A stretch of DNA of 64,000 nt from Synaphobranchus kaupii (taxonomy: Eukaryota; Chordata; Actinopteri; Anguilliformes; Synaphobranchidae): positions 39,559,608-39,623,607 of the forward strand of contig CM056380.1 of NCBI GenBank assembly GCA_029718625.1, in the 5' to 3' direction. Under the pieces are notes generated by a model that had not been told where the DNA came from, ran no database searches, and saw nothing but the letters and a program-made list of their open reading frames with translations. Below are positions 35,616 to 49,110 of this stretch, in pieces; the stretch's first letter is position 1, and each line of letters opens with the position of its first letter. A program made the translations under genes and the position numbers.

Positions 35616-36916
35616 TGGGGCCTCATTTATAAAAAAACACAAAAAAAGTACTTTGACGTCATCTTTAACTTTAACGTAAGCACATATCTTTAAATGGACG
35701 TAAGCATTATTTATAAAATTGGCTGCGCTTGTTTAACACTAGAACCGCCAAGGCTGACGCCAATTGGCGTTGTGATTTTAAATTTAGAATTATTTAATCC
35801 GTGTTTAGGCCTATGGCATGTTTCTGTCCTGCCCTGACTTTTCCTAAATAGTTATACTGCAAATGCCTACATTGTTATAATTCTAAAATTCAACTCGGAG
35901 AACTGAGATGAAGGGCCCTATCATACACCCAGCCCTAAGCGGCGCTAACCCAAACGCAAGTGTCTTTGCTATCTTACACCCGGCGCATGGTTCATTATAA
36001 CGCCTTGCGTTCACGTCCTTTAACTACCATGTATTCTTGCGCCCATTACAAGTGAACTGGGCGTGTTGGTCTTAAGATGAGGAGTGGCCAGGATTCTTCT
36101 TCTTCTTCTTCTTCTGTAAGTCGGTTTATAGCCTACTTACAGAAAAAAATAGGTCACTATTTTTAGGCTAACGTTAAGAGTTAGTAGTCCTAGTCCACTT
36201 ATGCTCACTGCTGGATATCTAATTTAGCTTACTTTTGAGTTTTATTAGCCAACAGTTAACTAAAAAGTGGCCCGTTTAGTCCCAACGTTACCATAGCTAT
36301 ACGTAGGCCTATGTGTAGCCTACAGTTTTTTTATTTCATTTATTAAAGGGTTTCCGTGCTGTTATGGTTTTGAAAGCTCCCCGCTATAATGGCTATGATG
36401 CAGCTTTGGCAAAACCAGTCCGCAACAACAGCATAGTATTTGTCTTTTCTTTATTTTTTGTTTTCGAGGGTATAGGCTATTTCACAATATAATTTGTGGC
36501 GAAAGTGCCACCGTGGTAACAGATTTCCTTAACATCCGTCAGAGAATGTAAACAAGGGGATTTTCCATCGTAAGAAGAAATTGTATGACAACGTTAGCAA
36601 ACTAGCTAACGCGATAGTCGCTAATATAACGTTAACTTAGTTAAATGTGCAGCACCTCTGTGGTCTAATAGAGGGGATGGTAGGGGGAAAACAATGTTTC
36701 TATTCCAAAAATCCAAAAAAAGGGCCCAAGGGCAATTCAACAAGTCTCCTGTCGGCGCCGCTGCATGGTCAAACGTGCTGCTAATACTAGTCTCTCGGCG
36801 TAGGCTCACTAGGCTGCTGGTCCCATTGTTAGAAAGAATGCTGAACTTCCGCATTGTGATGTCGTCATTGTCCAGTCCTTCTTTTTCTGGTCATAGGTTC
36901 GGATGTGCTCCCCATA
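35616..36916. other. trpn1 intron, MITE-like debris
   Basis: GGGGCCTCATTTATAAAA at 35617 and AGGGCCCTATCATACACCCA at 35915 resemble ends of fish Harbinger/hAT MITEs. A (TTC)n tract lies at 36096-36114. Non-coding. Confidence 0.4.
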
Positions 36917-37627
36917 GAGTACTCAAGTGACTACGTCACGCTGGTTTTGGAAGTAAATTCCCCATTCATTTAGAGCGTAGACGTTAACTTACGCTTACAT
37001 TTTTATATTTTACGTTTTAGTATTTTTTTTGTGAACATACCAGCGCTGGCACTGTTTAAAAACTCCACGTCCCATAATTCCCTCCGAACGTGCAGCCTTG
37101 TCTCCAGACGTTGTCATATAACGTTAGCCAGCAGTAGCTCCGTTTTTAAACACTTTTTTCTCACGTTAGCTAGCTAGCTTGAAGGTCTAAAAGCTAGAAT
37201 TGCTTTATGTGGTTAACCGTAGCACAGTTTCTGACCTTGTCGGGCGGGCTTCTCTACTTAGCAAGCTAACGTTCAGCGGCAGTAGCCTACTCCCATCTGC
37301 CACAGTCAGACAGACGAGATGATGATATCTTATTGGTCGAGAACCACCCGTGCGTTGCAGTACTGGATATGTAGTCCGTTAAAGTGGACTACAAGTCGAA
37401 CTACATTCATTAATGCATTACTTTAAAAAAAAAAAAATCAATTGGAACATGCGATATATGGAATATATCCTTGTACCACACAGGCTAATCCAGGAACGTT
37501 TCGGCTCATTCTATAAATCAGATTTCAAGAAATAGTCGATAGTCTCCGAAGCCCATTCTATCTTCCATAGGGAATTTGCTTCCGAAACCAGACTCCGCCC
37601 ACGACTGAGGTACTCACTTGAGAACTC
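36917..37627. mobile_element. MITE, intact copy, 711 bp
   Basis: Ends GAGTACTCAAGTGACTACGT and GGTACTCACTTGAGAACTC are inverted and flanked by TA. The inner match GGAAGTAAATTCCC/GGGAATTTGCTTCC continues the arms. A second copy is in the LTR at 47.5 kb. Confidence 0.82.
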
Positions 37628-37734
37628 TACTGATTTCTATAGACCCATTTCTTGTTTGTAAACAAAAGAGGATGCGCGCACAACCCTGGGGCAAAAAGTG
37701 TATCACCTTGGCAGGCTATCATAATGCGGTGGTG

Positions 37735-39475
37735 TCATGGTTTTTAACCCCGTTTCACTATGTGGTCGTTTTCCTCAGTGGCCACACGAGGGCGCTGCCC
37801 TTTTGGTAGATGCTTGCTCCGCCCTGCTGAGTTGGCGGAGCTTCTGTTAGCGTTTACACCTGTACGTGGTCACAGAGCTATTTAAGCCTTCCGTTTCCTT
37901 CTATCGGGGCTTCTATATTGATTGTTTGTTGTGGTGTGTTGTGCTTTATTGTGTGTGGTATTATTCAGCCCTTTGTATGTTAAGTCAGTATTATTTTTGG
38001 TCTAGGTTTTTAAGGAGACCGTTTTGCTCCGTTGTGGTTTGTTGGAGTTATGCGGGACTCGCCTATGTGGAAGTAGCTATTTGGACTCGTCCCTCCTGGC
38101 GTACCTGCCTATGTGGATGTAGTTATTCAGACTCTTCCCCCTTGGCTCTTTTCAGTCCTCGCTTCCTGGTTTCTCCTTTTTAGTCCGTTTGCCTAGTTTT
38201 TGCCTTTCTATGTCTTTCTCCTCTCTCTGTCTGCTTTCTTCCGTGAAGGCGAGAGGAGTATTTGTTTGTTTGTATGTATCTACATAGTAGGTTTTTACTA
38301 AGAGACAGGGCATTTTTATCGTACTGATTTTAGGGCTTTATTTATTTGGTGTTAGTTATTCGTACCATTTGGGCTACTCGCCTATTTTATCGTCTCATTG
38401 CTGAGGCAGGGCTTATTTCTTGCTGGCTTTTTAGTTACTCATCTCGTGAGCCAGTTAGTAGCTTCGGTACGTTTGTTCCCTGTTTTGTCTCCTTATCGTG
38501 GACTACGTTCCCCTTTGTTGGGATTCAGGGTTTTCCTTGTTATATTGAGAGGCAGTGCGTGCTATTAAATTTGCATTGGTCTTTTGTGGCAACTGTCCTG
38601 TTCGCCCTTTTACCTGCGGGATGATTTTGTTTGGAACTTGTTCTGTTCATTCTCCAGGTGTTTCTCTCCTTATATGGAGCTTGGGCGATGTTGTGGACAT
38701 GTTTGTGTTTGACTGCATGTTTCTTAATATAGCCTCGGAACGTTAGCTCTCTGTTCCATTTCGCCTCGTTACATATTCCTTTACTGAGAGGCTAGGGCGT
38801 GTGTTTTCAATTAAGCTTGCGTTAGTCATGTTTGCTCGTAAAGTTATGGGACGACGGTGCTCCGTCGGCTCGCCTGTAAAATGTTTCTCTCCTGGGAGAT
38901 CGGGCGTTCATCCCTTTACGTTTTCCGGACCAATGCGGGACTTGCCTATGTGGATGTAGTTATTCGGACTCTTCCCCCCTGGCGTACTTGCCTATGTGGA
39001 AGTAGCTATTATGACTCGTCCCCCCTGGCGTATTTGCCTATGTAGATGTAGTTATTAGGACTCATCTCCCCTGGCTCTTTTCTGTTCCTGCTTTCTGGTC
39101 GTTGCATTTGACTGCGAGCCTATGAAACGTTAAATCTCTGTTCCTTTCGCCTTCTCTATTACTTCTATCGTATTATTTTGCAGTGTTTGTTGACAGTGTT
39201 TTTTGTTTATCTTTACGCTACTCGCCCGTTCTTATGTGTCTCGTTACCGAGACAGGGCGCGTATTATTTCTGACTGTTCAGAATCCTGTCCTTGCGCTCT
39301 ACTTGGCGTGTGACAGTGAGCCGGTTAGTAGCATCTGTAGTGGTGTTCGTTGTTCGTTGTCTTGTCTCCTCCCTTATCTGCGGGGTATCCCGCCTTAGTG
39401 GCCTTAGGGCTTTAGGATTCCCCTTGCTGCGTTTGGCTCCTCCCACCTCACACGTCACGCCCCATTACAGGTGGA
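37735..39475 (+). repeat. T-rich unclassified sequence with ~50-bp repeats
   Basis: TGCCTATGTGGATGTAGTTA with GACTC(T/G)TCCCCCCTGGC recurs five times, two copies near 38050-38150 and three near 38935-39075. The plus strand is poor in A throughout. It has an LTR-like or satellite-bearing character, but no termini or coding domain was found. Confidence 0.5.
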
Positions 39476-40631
39476 CTTGATCATCAACGATTTAACGGAC
39501 TAAATGCATCTAATTTTGTCTCTGGTTCTTTTATTTCACTTTCATCTTGGCACAGCGATACAAATTATAGCTAGCGTTAGTCTTATTGCAACTTTTCTGT
39601 AACTTTTTTTTCTGTAACGTTAACTTAAGATAGCATATTTAGCTATAGCTTATTTACCTTATTAATGAGTGCAAGCTAGCTAACCGTCTTTACTGTCAAT
39701 GTTTGACAGTGACAAGTTAACTTATTTTTTAATGTTAGTCCAATTCAATAACTCGGACATATAGGATACACCACATTCACAATTTTTAAAAACGAGTCTA
39801 ACGTTAGTCTGTTTGAAATTTATTTAGCCTAGTGTAACTTCTGTTAATGCCAGGACCCACCTCAGCTCATCTACGCTGGCAAACTAACATTATGGTTAGT
39901 CCACCCAATTAGACAGCACGCTAAAGTAAATAATGCACAGCGCCTGTTGTCAAACCGGGTACAGGTAACTAGCAATAACAGCAGCTCAGTGTTAAATATC
40001 GACCTGTGTCTTGACGACATGAACATATAACCATGCATGCAGCAAGTCCTTTTACTTTTTATATCTCATGGCCTAAAATGGTATGTGTCCATTTCTACAT
40101 TGTTAGCACATTCATTACCAAGCCATTATGCTAGGTTCGCTTTCACTTGCATAACTTAGTATTAAATTCTAATGTAATTTGATATTGGTTCAAAATAGTC
40201 TCACATAATTTGATATTGGGTCAAAATAGTCTCACGTATGTTCTCTGTCATGGTTAGCCCACCTAACATTACTCCATTTGCTTCAAAACCACAGCTATAC
40301 GGTCAGCTGTTCATTCAATTGAGTGCCTAATTTATATGATGAGGTGGCAGCATAACATAGCCTACTTCAGGACATTTACTAAATTGAATAAATATTACAC
40401 ATATTTACACCAAACTGCTTAGCTATCTCAGTGTTGATGTAACTAAGATATTCGATGTCAAACAAGTGTCTTTCATCATCCATTTCAGCTTCTACAATTA
40501 CAAGTTGATGTTGATTTCTTTTGCAATATTGAATATTCTGCTCCAGTGTTGCGTGCGCACCTCTACTGTGACGTTGGTGAGAAACCGGTCTATTGGCATC
40601 GCTGTCTCTACATTATAGCTATATACTCTAA
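39476..40631. other. trpn1 intron, non-coding
   Basis: Many GCTAACGTTAGC-like motifs common in fish introns. A 29-bp direct duplication (CATAATTTGATATTGG...TCTCAC) lies at about 40170-40235. Confidence 0.4.
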
Positions 40632-41572
40632 CGCCGCGTACACACAGCGAGCAACTTGGTTGCTGGGTCGGTCAAGTCTACTAGGCTGGGGGCGGGGCAA
40701 GAGCTTCCCGTTAGAGTATATAGCTATAATGTCTGCTCGTACAGCTACAATTTTTTGATGAAGAGAAACAACGGCGGTAGCCTACATATAAGAAAGACAT
40801 ATTTGCGATGCAGCCTATTCTTTATAGTTATGTCATCATACTGATAATTATATGTGTTCTCGCTAGCTAGCGATAGGCTATATCCATCTTCGTTGCGAGC
40901 TGGCGATCTTTATCTATCTATTATTCGGTTTTACAGTAAATGCTGGGCCAGTTTGGAGTGTAAGGGCATGTTAGACTGGAAAGCTGACCAACATCATGCT
41001 GAACTGTATACAAATAAAGAAGCTATACCGTCTTTCATCATCGAAACCGATTCAAGATCCTTTTATTTCTCGAACGTAATTGCAAGTACCGGCGGGTTTA
41101 TACATAAATCTATCACTCTATCTAGATAGATTTATGTAGCTATAAAACTCAACACGTAGTTTGGGATCAATGTGATATTGGTAAAACAAGCCACATATAT
41201 CCTTTAAGGTTATGTTGTGACACTGATAATTATACAATGATAATATATAAATTATTCACTGTTACCGCTGCTAACCCTATTTCGCCTAGCTTAGTTTGAT
41301 AGGCAATATTAGGCTACGTAGCTAGCTAGGTTACGGAACAATTATTCACGAAATGGTTTCGTGTCGGTTAGAGAAATATGAAACGCGGAATTCTGATTGG
41401 CTGTTACGGCCGACGTCGGCCAAAAAGTTAAACTGTGGGCAACATTTATCGGCCGATTTTGGTCGCTCAGTTTTCTAGTTGCTCAGGTCGCTGAACGTCG
41501 CTCAGCTTCATAGAGAATGAATGGACTTCCGGCAACTGGGCGACCGAAGTTGCTCGCTGTGTGTACGCGGCG
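40632..41572. mobile_element. PIF/Harbinger-like MITE, 941 bp
   Basis: Ends CGCCGCGTACACACAGCGAG and its inverse, flanked by the 3-bp duplication TAA, as in Harbinger elements. A second inverted pair inside (TCTAACG...TATAGCTATA) and no coding frame. Confidence 0.78.
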
Positions 41573-42629
41573 TAAGAACAAACAGAGGCTGCGTCCCAAA
41601 CCGCATACTTCCATGCTCCACACTACCGTGCTCCCAAGTGCGCACACTGGAGCATGGAAGTAGGGTAGCACGGAAAGTTTTGTTCAGCCGTGGAACGCAC
41701 TTCGTGGCGACATTTTGTTCTGACCCATAACCTTTAACGTTTCCTGTAACTATCGGGGAAATTCCGACGAGTAAGTAGGCTAAACCTGAATAAAAAATAA
41801 AAAAGTAGGCTAAACCTGAGAGGAATAACGTTGTTAGCTGGCAGGCTGTTACTGAAATATTCTGATATAACGCAACAGTTGAATTATAATTTTTGCTAGC
41901 TTTATTCCAGGAAAGTCGGTGGAAGGCAACGATGGCTAGGAAAATAGCCATTGCATCATGACATTGGATGCCTTTAACTAAACAATCAAGCGCATAATAA
42001 AATTGTCTTTGTATTGTAAACAATCGTGTCTGTGTTTTGATTATTTTCGTGCTGTTTACCAGAGCGTGAACAATTCGGTACGCAGTTAGTATAAATGGAA
42101 CCGATTACGTTTGTGGCGATGCTGTTGCTTCTGGGGTGGTTTTCCACTGAAATGGAGAAAAGACGGTGGATCATTATTTAAAACGGCATCCGACTAAGGC
42201 AGGCCATCCGGAGAGCTGGGGCGAAGAGGAGGGCTTCTCTTCGTAGGCCAATTGCGCTTGTCAGCACCGACGTAGTCTTATACAGCCGGCTAGCTAGCTA
42301 CACTGGTTAACATTATACATCATTAAACTTAAAAAATATATAGCCTATATGAAAAAAGGGATTATATAACATCCATATGTGAAACGGTAAGCGACTTGGT
42401 GTACAAAAGTTTTACAAAACTCAGTTTTATATTATTGATTTTTGCTAACTGTGTACCGTGTACATTGGTCTTGTTAGCTAGCTGTTAGCCTAGATAATGG
42501 CGGACAATTCGTTAGCCTAACGTTAACGTTAGTTAATGGCGGAGAATCCGTTTGATACTTTGTGTTCGATATTCTTTCTGTTAGGTAGTTTGCAAACCAT
42601 GCAACTGCATGCTCAGAAAGACCTATATT
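41573..42629. other. trpn1 intron with a MITE terminus
   Basis: GGCTGCGTCCCAAACCGCAT (41588) is inverted at 47375-47408 (ATGCGGTTTGAGACACAGCC), next to the LTR. Other DNA is non-coding. Confidence 0.5.
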
Positions 42630-43480
42630 AAATAATCAGTTTCAGTATGCCATGGTCGACTGTCAAATGCTTTAGAAAGATCGATAAAAAGTGAAACACA
42701 ATGCTGCTTTTTATCTAAGGCAACTGTAACATAATTTAAAACCTTCATGGGTGCTGTAATAGTGCTAGCTATGTTTTTTTTATAAAACCTGATTGGAATG
42801 TAGATAAAAAGAAATTACCAGAGGTGACAGCTTCGAAATAGGTCTGTAATTATTTAAGAGCGTTGGATCTCCCCCTTTTAATAGTGGGAGAACATGTGCT
42901 GATTTCCAAATCCTAGGAATTTCATTACATTCCAGAGACAGGTTGAAAATATATGCGAGTGGTTCCGCTATAAAATCAGCTGCTAATTCAAGAAGCAGGG
43001 GTCAAGAACATCAGGACCTGCAGGTTTTCTAGCATCTATTTCAGGGCTTTGTGTACCTCCAGCACTGAAAATGGTGTAAAGCTGAAAGTCTGACCACCAC
43101 CACTCATCGGTTCATCAGCAGTGTTACAGAGACAGGGGGAGCAGAGTCAAATAGAGAGCCGGAAGATACAAAGTGCTCATTAAAACAATTCAGCATTTCA
43201 GATTTGTCATTGACAAGAGTTTTTCATTATACATGATGGTAAATCTGCAGATTTACAGTTTCCAGACTTGGATTTAATCTCATTAACTGCCATGGAATTC
43301 TGGAACACTGAGCACTCAGACTGCCAAGCCAACATTCTAAATGATTAAACTCAAATAACAAATGTTTAAACCTCATACATGGTCCTTGTTTTAGCTTTAG
43401 ACATTTATTTTGATCAGTAATTAGTTGATTCGTAGACAATAGTAAATGCTTTGCCACTCCTTGGCCCTCATAGCAGTCAA
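42630..43480 (-). pseudogene. LINE reverse transcriptase remnant
   Basis: The minus strand reads AADFIAEPLAYIFNLSLECN, then IPRIWKSAHVLPLLKGGDPT, LLNNYRPISKLS and, after a gap, FIDLSKAFDSRPWH: reverse transcriptase blocks of a non-LTR element. Stops and frame shifts are frequent. It differs from both other LINE types in the window. Confidence 0.8.
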
Positions 43481-45259
43481 CATCATCACAAAGATGCTAG
43501 TAATAAGGTTTTTTTTAAAACATTTTTGTGAAGGACAACTATTAACAACATCAAGACCAATAACAATGTAAACAGTTAAATTAATTATTTAATGTCAAAT
43601 TTATGCCATTCAATTAAACATGAGATTCATTGATAAAATTAACAGCAGAGAGACTAAATTGAATATTAGTGAAGTCATAGAGAGTTCAAATGCATTTAAG
43701 TAGACTATCATCTCTGGACATTTTTAGATTGGTAATGATGAACAATAAATTAAATTATAGAGATGTGTAGATTGGTAAAGTTATATAACAATTGTAATAA
43801 TGAACACTAAATAACGTTAGACAAAATATAAGCATATTGAAAATGAACAGGTCAGCACTGATCATGAACGGATTGCATAAGATAAGATCCCCATCTCTCA
43901 ACTGCCCAATCAATTAATCGTCCGCTCCCTCCTCTTCAGATCACCTCTCTCGGCACTTAATTTATTTTCTCATCTTCAAATCACAAAAACTACTCACAAT
44001 ATCCAAATTAAAACTGAACGCTTGCTCCCATCTGTTTCTATCGTGCTTGCTATAGCCAGTGTTTGAAGTGGGAAAGACAAGTTACGTTGTCGAAAAGCAG
44101 TGAGTTTTTTTTAAATATAGAAAGCATGTACCATTTGAATGGCATGTCAATGGACTGGCTCACATGAATTAATCGTTATGGACTTATGTACAGTGACTGT
44201 TTTGGGAATGAAAGGAAGAATCTCAGGGACGAATGTACAGTTTATGAGAAGTAGCGGAATGCGAGAAAAATGGCCGGTAAATGAGCTTACTCTGAGCAAA
44301 ACGTACAAGTCATGGCACGGTGTAGTGGTTAGTTATGGCTCACGTCAAGCACTGGCTGTAGCGCATTAAGTTGGCCAAACGAAGGATAAATCGTTTGGAC
44401 AGAAAGTTAAGTCCAAATAAAAGTTGTGAAACTAGAAACCCTAGGTAACGTTAGCTTGTTAGGCGTCTACCGTTAAAGTTGGCTAACGTTGACGTTACAG
44501 CTTGTTGTAGTTTAGCATATAACATAACGTTAAATCAAAGGGAATTTTAAGCTTCAAAGTTGCCTAGGGTTATAGTTTCCAAACGATTTACCCTTAGTTT
44601 GACTAACAAATGTGGTCATAGGATAGGACACCACTTCTTGAAATCTCCTTTATCCTATCTAGACACGGCCGCTAAGGTGGCTCTCTTCAAATTTGCTAGC
44701 AAGTTAGCTAGCTTAGTTGTAGCTCCGTAATATCATAATATTAAATTTCAACCAATTACAACACATGTTGACATACCACATCATGTTTATTCAATGTTTA
44801 ATGATACATTTACCCAGCAACAATATTGTAATTGGCTAGAAAATGAAGCTTCTACATGTGATGTGTGTTGGGCGCATACAATGTTTTTATTGTTTTATGT
44901 TCATGATCTTTTTTGTGTACGCGTACTAAGCTGTAACCCAGACAATAAAGTTGTCTGAGGACTACCTCTGAGAGACGTGACGTAGGAAAAGGCGTTCCCA
45001 TAGAAGAGGCGTTCCCGAAGAAGGGGCGTTCCGTAAGTGCCTGTACACTGCAGATGGATGATATTGGGGGGATCTGACCTATAATCTTTCACCTTTGCCG
45101 TGTTGGGGAAATTCCAATATTAGTAAGTTTGAGAGGAATAACGTTAGGTCGTTATCTTGCATTGTAGCTACTGTGGAAACAGTAGACTAAATGTTACTGA
45201 GATATATTAGTAACGTTATCAGCAACATTCAGCCTGCAACATTATAACGTTAACCAGTT
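43481..45259. other. trpn1 intron, non-coding
   Basis: No recognised repeat or coding frame; AT-rich with GCTAACGTTAGC-like motifs at 44.4-44.7 kb. Confidence 0.35.
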
Positions 45260-46670
45260 CATATGAATTCTGGAGAGTGGGTACAATCCTTCTGTGTGAG
45301 GTGTGAACTCGCGGATCTCGCAGTTCCCAGCATGCACCGCACCTCACAGTTCACTGGCAGCGCACAGCTCGCGGTGGCAGGTCGCTGTGGCAGCTCACAG
45401 TTCACTGGCAGCTCACAGCTCGCTGTGGCAGCTCACAGCTCGCAGTGGCAGGTCGCTGTGGCAGCTCACAGCTCGCAGTGGCAGGTCGCTGTGGCAGCTC
45501 CCACCTCGCACCCCACAACTCGCTGGCAGCTCCCACCTCGCAGTGTTTGTACCTTTGTAGGTAGGCTACTTATAGTACCTTTTGTTCTGAGAGTGTTGAA
45601 AGATGCAAAGGTTAAAGCTCGCACAGAAGGATTGTACCCGCTCAATACACTGCAAAACATAGCCCAACCATTTTAGGCAAATAGCATCGACACTAATTTT
45701 TATTATAATTTTACAAAAATGAAATCCCAAGCACGATATAATACATGAGACTACTGTCTTCTTACTAACAAAAAACTAGGTGCCGGCCTTTTAGCATCGA
45801 CACAAATACCCTACAAAATACGGCAGTGGGCTTACAATTTCAAATCCTTCCAACACAAAGTAGCCTACTAGATCTGAACTCCGGTATATTTTTTTTCCCA
45901 AAAATATCTGCTGGACAAACGTTGTTTGGCTTCCTCCATTACATTTCCTGCATTACTTTGTACACAGCTTTCAAAATAAACACGTGGATAAATGAACATA
46001 CATTTTAGTCAGGTAGATTAGTTTTAACCCTTTTTCTGAACAAAAAAGATTGTTCCATTGTAGCTTTTCCTGTGGGGAATATATTTTATTTACCACTGTT
46101 TTTTGAATTATCCTTATTTTAGTTTATATTATTAATTTATATTACTGTAAACTATCCGTTGTTGTCATACCCTTGCATATTGAGCGAATGTAAATGGCAT
46201 TTTTGTATTCAATGTAATCGTCTTTGCAATTAAAAAAATACTGATACTACAACATTAACACTTTAATTACATAGACTACTCGATCTTTTAAACATCCAGA
46301 TGACGAGTCAATATGCCAAATGCATGTTTTAGAATGGTCTCTTGAGAAAAAATATAAAGATAAAATAAATTGTAATGTTAAAAAAAACGTTACAATAATA
46401 CGTGCCTACTCCAGCTTTAACCTTTGTATCTTTCAACACTCTCAGAACAAAAGGTAGTACTAAAAGTAACCTACCTAAAAAGATACAAGACTGCAAGGTG
46501 GGAGCTGCCAGCGAGCTGTGAGGTGGGAGCTGCCAGCAAACTGCGAGCTGTGAGCTGCCAGTGAACTGTGAGGTGCGGTGCATGCTGGGAACTGCGAGGT
46601 CTGCTAGCTCACACCTCGCACAGAAGGACTGTACTCCGACTGTGAATTCTCCTTTATGCTAACGTCCGTA
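45260..46670. repeat. foldback element carrying a GC-rich minisatellite
   Basis: The left arm (about 45262-45630) and right arm (about 46415-46650) are inverted: for example CCCAGCATGCACCGCACCTC versus GAGGTGCGGTGCATGCTGGG, and TGAGAGTGTTGAAAGATGCA versus its inverse. The left arm holds extra copies of a CAGCTCACAGCTCGC(A/T)GTGG motif (45350-45540), fewer in the right arm. Confidence 0.82.
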
Positions 46671-47411
46671 GCTATGCCAGAAGAATCGTCAGTGGAAGGC
46701 AAGAATATGCAGATATTCATTGCAATATTTGATAACTTACAGTGAATTATCAATCCCAAAATAAAGTTGTCATTACATTGTAAAAAATCGTGTCTATTTT
46801 CATTATGTTCGCACTGTTTACCAGCTGTAGGTCTATGCAGTTATTCTGGTTACAACTTAGTAGAAATGGAGCCGGTAATTAATCATTAAAAACCTGACGT
46901 TACTACCCCCATAACCAAAATCATTTTGAAAATGCAAATTTAGGCTGTATGACTAAATACATGGATTTGTCTGCATTAGCCTACGTTAGTCTTGCTCTTG
47001 TTTGGATGCTTAAAGTAACATTACACAGCAAGGGTCACAGTACAACAAAAAACTGGTCAACTAAGATAGTCAATGTAGCTACAGTAGGCTACTGGCGTAA
47101 CATGACGCTAAGTTAGCTACATCATTAAGCTAGATCTTGCAACTGTGGTCAGCGATTAAGACGGCAAATGTTTTGATATTGGGACCTTTTTCTCTAAAGT
47201 AATTATGGGAATTATCCCGGTCAAAGCCTTTGGTCAGAGCACGTATGCACAACAGGTATGCACACTTCAGATTTTCAGAAAACGGTGCACGCATACGGGT
47301 ACTTTATCCACACTACCGTATGTCGGTTTGGACTCACACTCCCAAGATGGATTGCGTGCTCGCTATGCGTGCTCGGAGCATGGAAGTATGCGGTTTGAGA
47401 CACAGCCCATA
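46671..47411. other. trpn1 intron, non-coding
   Basis: Ends in the MITE terminus described at 41573. No coding frame was recognised. Confidence 0.35.
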
Positions 47412-47492
47412 TGTTATTTGGGAACATTTAGAAGATAGGCCCTCACCAATGATGTAAACATGTGCGTCAAGCTCAAGGCCTCCGAGGGTATA

Positions 47493-49110
47493 AAGTACTC
47501 AAGTGGCTACATCACGCTGGTTTCGGAAGTAAATTCCCCATTCATTTAGAGCACAGACATTAACTAAGGCTTACTTTTAAACCATTTCTACTGATCATGT
47601 CTTACCGTCAATTTCCCGGATTGTTCAATATAACGCCCGTTCGCAAACTATGTCGTTTTTCTGGACCAGCTTCAGGATTTTACGTTTTAGTATATTTTTT
47701 GTGAACATATCAGCGCTGGCACTGTTTAAAAACTCCACGTCCCATAATTCCCTCCGAACGAGCAGCCTTGTCTTCAGACGTTGTCATATAACGTTAGCCA
47801 GCAGTAGCACACAGCTCCGTTTTTAAACACTTTTTTCTAACATTAGCTAGCTAGCTTGAAGGACTAAAAGCTAGAATTGCTTTATGTGGTTAACCATGGC
47901 ATAGTTTCTGACCTTGTCGGGCAGGCTTCTCTACTTCGCAAGCTAACGTTAGCTCGTCTTGAGCGGCAGTTAGCCTACTCCCATCTGCCACAGAGCAGAC
48001 AGACGAGATGATGATATCTTATTGGTCGGGAACCACCCGTGCGTTGCAGTACTGGATATGCAGTCCATTAAAGTGGACTACAAGTCCAACTACAATCATT
48101 AATGCATTACTTTAAAAAATAAAAATTGGAACATGCGATATATGGTCTATAGGGGAGAACCGGGACGAAAGACACACGGGAGGAAAGACACACATCGATT
48201 TCCGCGAAAACTACAGAAACCCGAATGCCGTAGATAAGTCAGTATGTGACGTGTAATCCTTTCACTCTGCAAAAAACCAATGATGTGCGTCCCGTTTTGG
48301 CGGAGTGCTAGACCAAAATTATTCTTGACCGCTGTAAGTAAAATATCGAAACCGGAAGTGTTTTTCGGTTGTATAAGTGTGTTTATTTTTTGAATTTTCC
48401 AAACATGCATAATTTTCTTAACACAACTGTTGACTAAAGGACAGCATAGGTTTCGAGTGTCATGCTTGCAAGACTTAGCTGCTAGCCAAGTTGAATGCAA
48501 GCGAGACACAAGCGGGACGAAAGACACACTGTTAAAAGGCCGTGGTGAAAATTAATGCACAACCTTGGAATGCGTATTGACGCCATCAGAACCGACTATT
48601 CAACAATGCCGTGGTATAAGCATCAATAAATGATGTCTAGTAGCTATTAATAAAGGTGAGTTGCTATTAAATCATCCATTTCAGATAGTTTAACTTTGCG
48701 ATGCAAAATTCTATTAATTATGCTCTTGACGCATGGTTGATTTTCATGGATTTTAAACTTATAGCATTATTCATTGACTTGTCCCTAACATGGCATTTCG
48801 GACTTGTTTATTCTAGTAACAAAATTCCAGTTTCTATTAGTGAGGGACACAGACAAGTTGTTTGTCAGAAAATATGGCCTCTCTATCTCTATTGACTTTC
48901 GAGTAAACCGGATGAATGTAAAAAGTGTCTTTCGTCCCGGTTCTCCTCTATCCTTGTACCACACAGGCTAATCCAGGAACGTTTCGGCTCATTCTATAAA
49001 TCAGATTTCAAGAAATAATCGATAGTCTCCGAAGCCCATTCTATCTTCCATAGGGAATTTACTTCCGAAACCAGACTCCGCCCACGACTGACGTACTCAC
49101 TTGAGTACTC
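47493..49110. mobile_element. MITE copy 2, inserted in LTR, itself split
   Basis: AAGTACTCAAGTGGCTAC to CACTTGAGTACTC with TA on both sides; closely similar to 36917-37627 except for an insertion at about 48151-48948. Confidence 0.85.
48151..48948. mobile_element. ~800-bp element with GGGACGAAAGACAC ends
   Basis: Ends GGAGAACCGGGACGAAAGAC and GTCTTTCGTCCCGGTTCTCC are a 24-bp inverted repeat (GGAGAACC to GACAC). Comparison with the empty copy at 37450 (ATATATGGAATATATCC) defines the insertion. A third copy of GGGACGAAAGACACAC lies inside at 48515. A minus frame of 126 codons (48147-48527) spans one end and has no known domain. Confidence 0.8.

Noticed and set aside
44310..44345. tRNA-like GTGTAGTGGTTAG motif
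   Set aside because: B box and cloverleaf pairing not found.
41585..47408. One 5.8-kb transposon with GGCTGCGTCCCAAACCGCAT ends
   Set aside because: Outer flanks show no target duplication, and the right end abuts an LTR; more likely two separate MITE ends.
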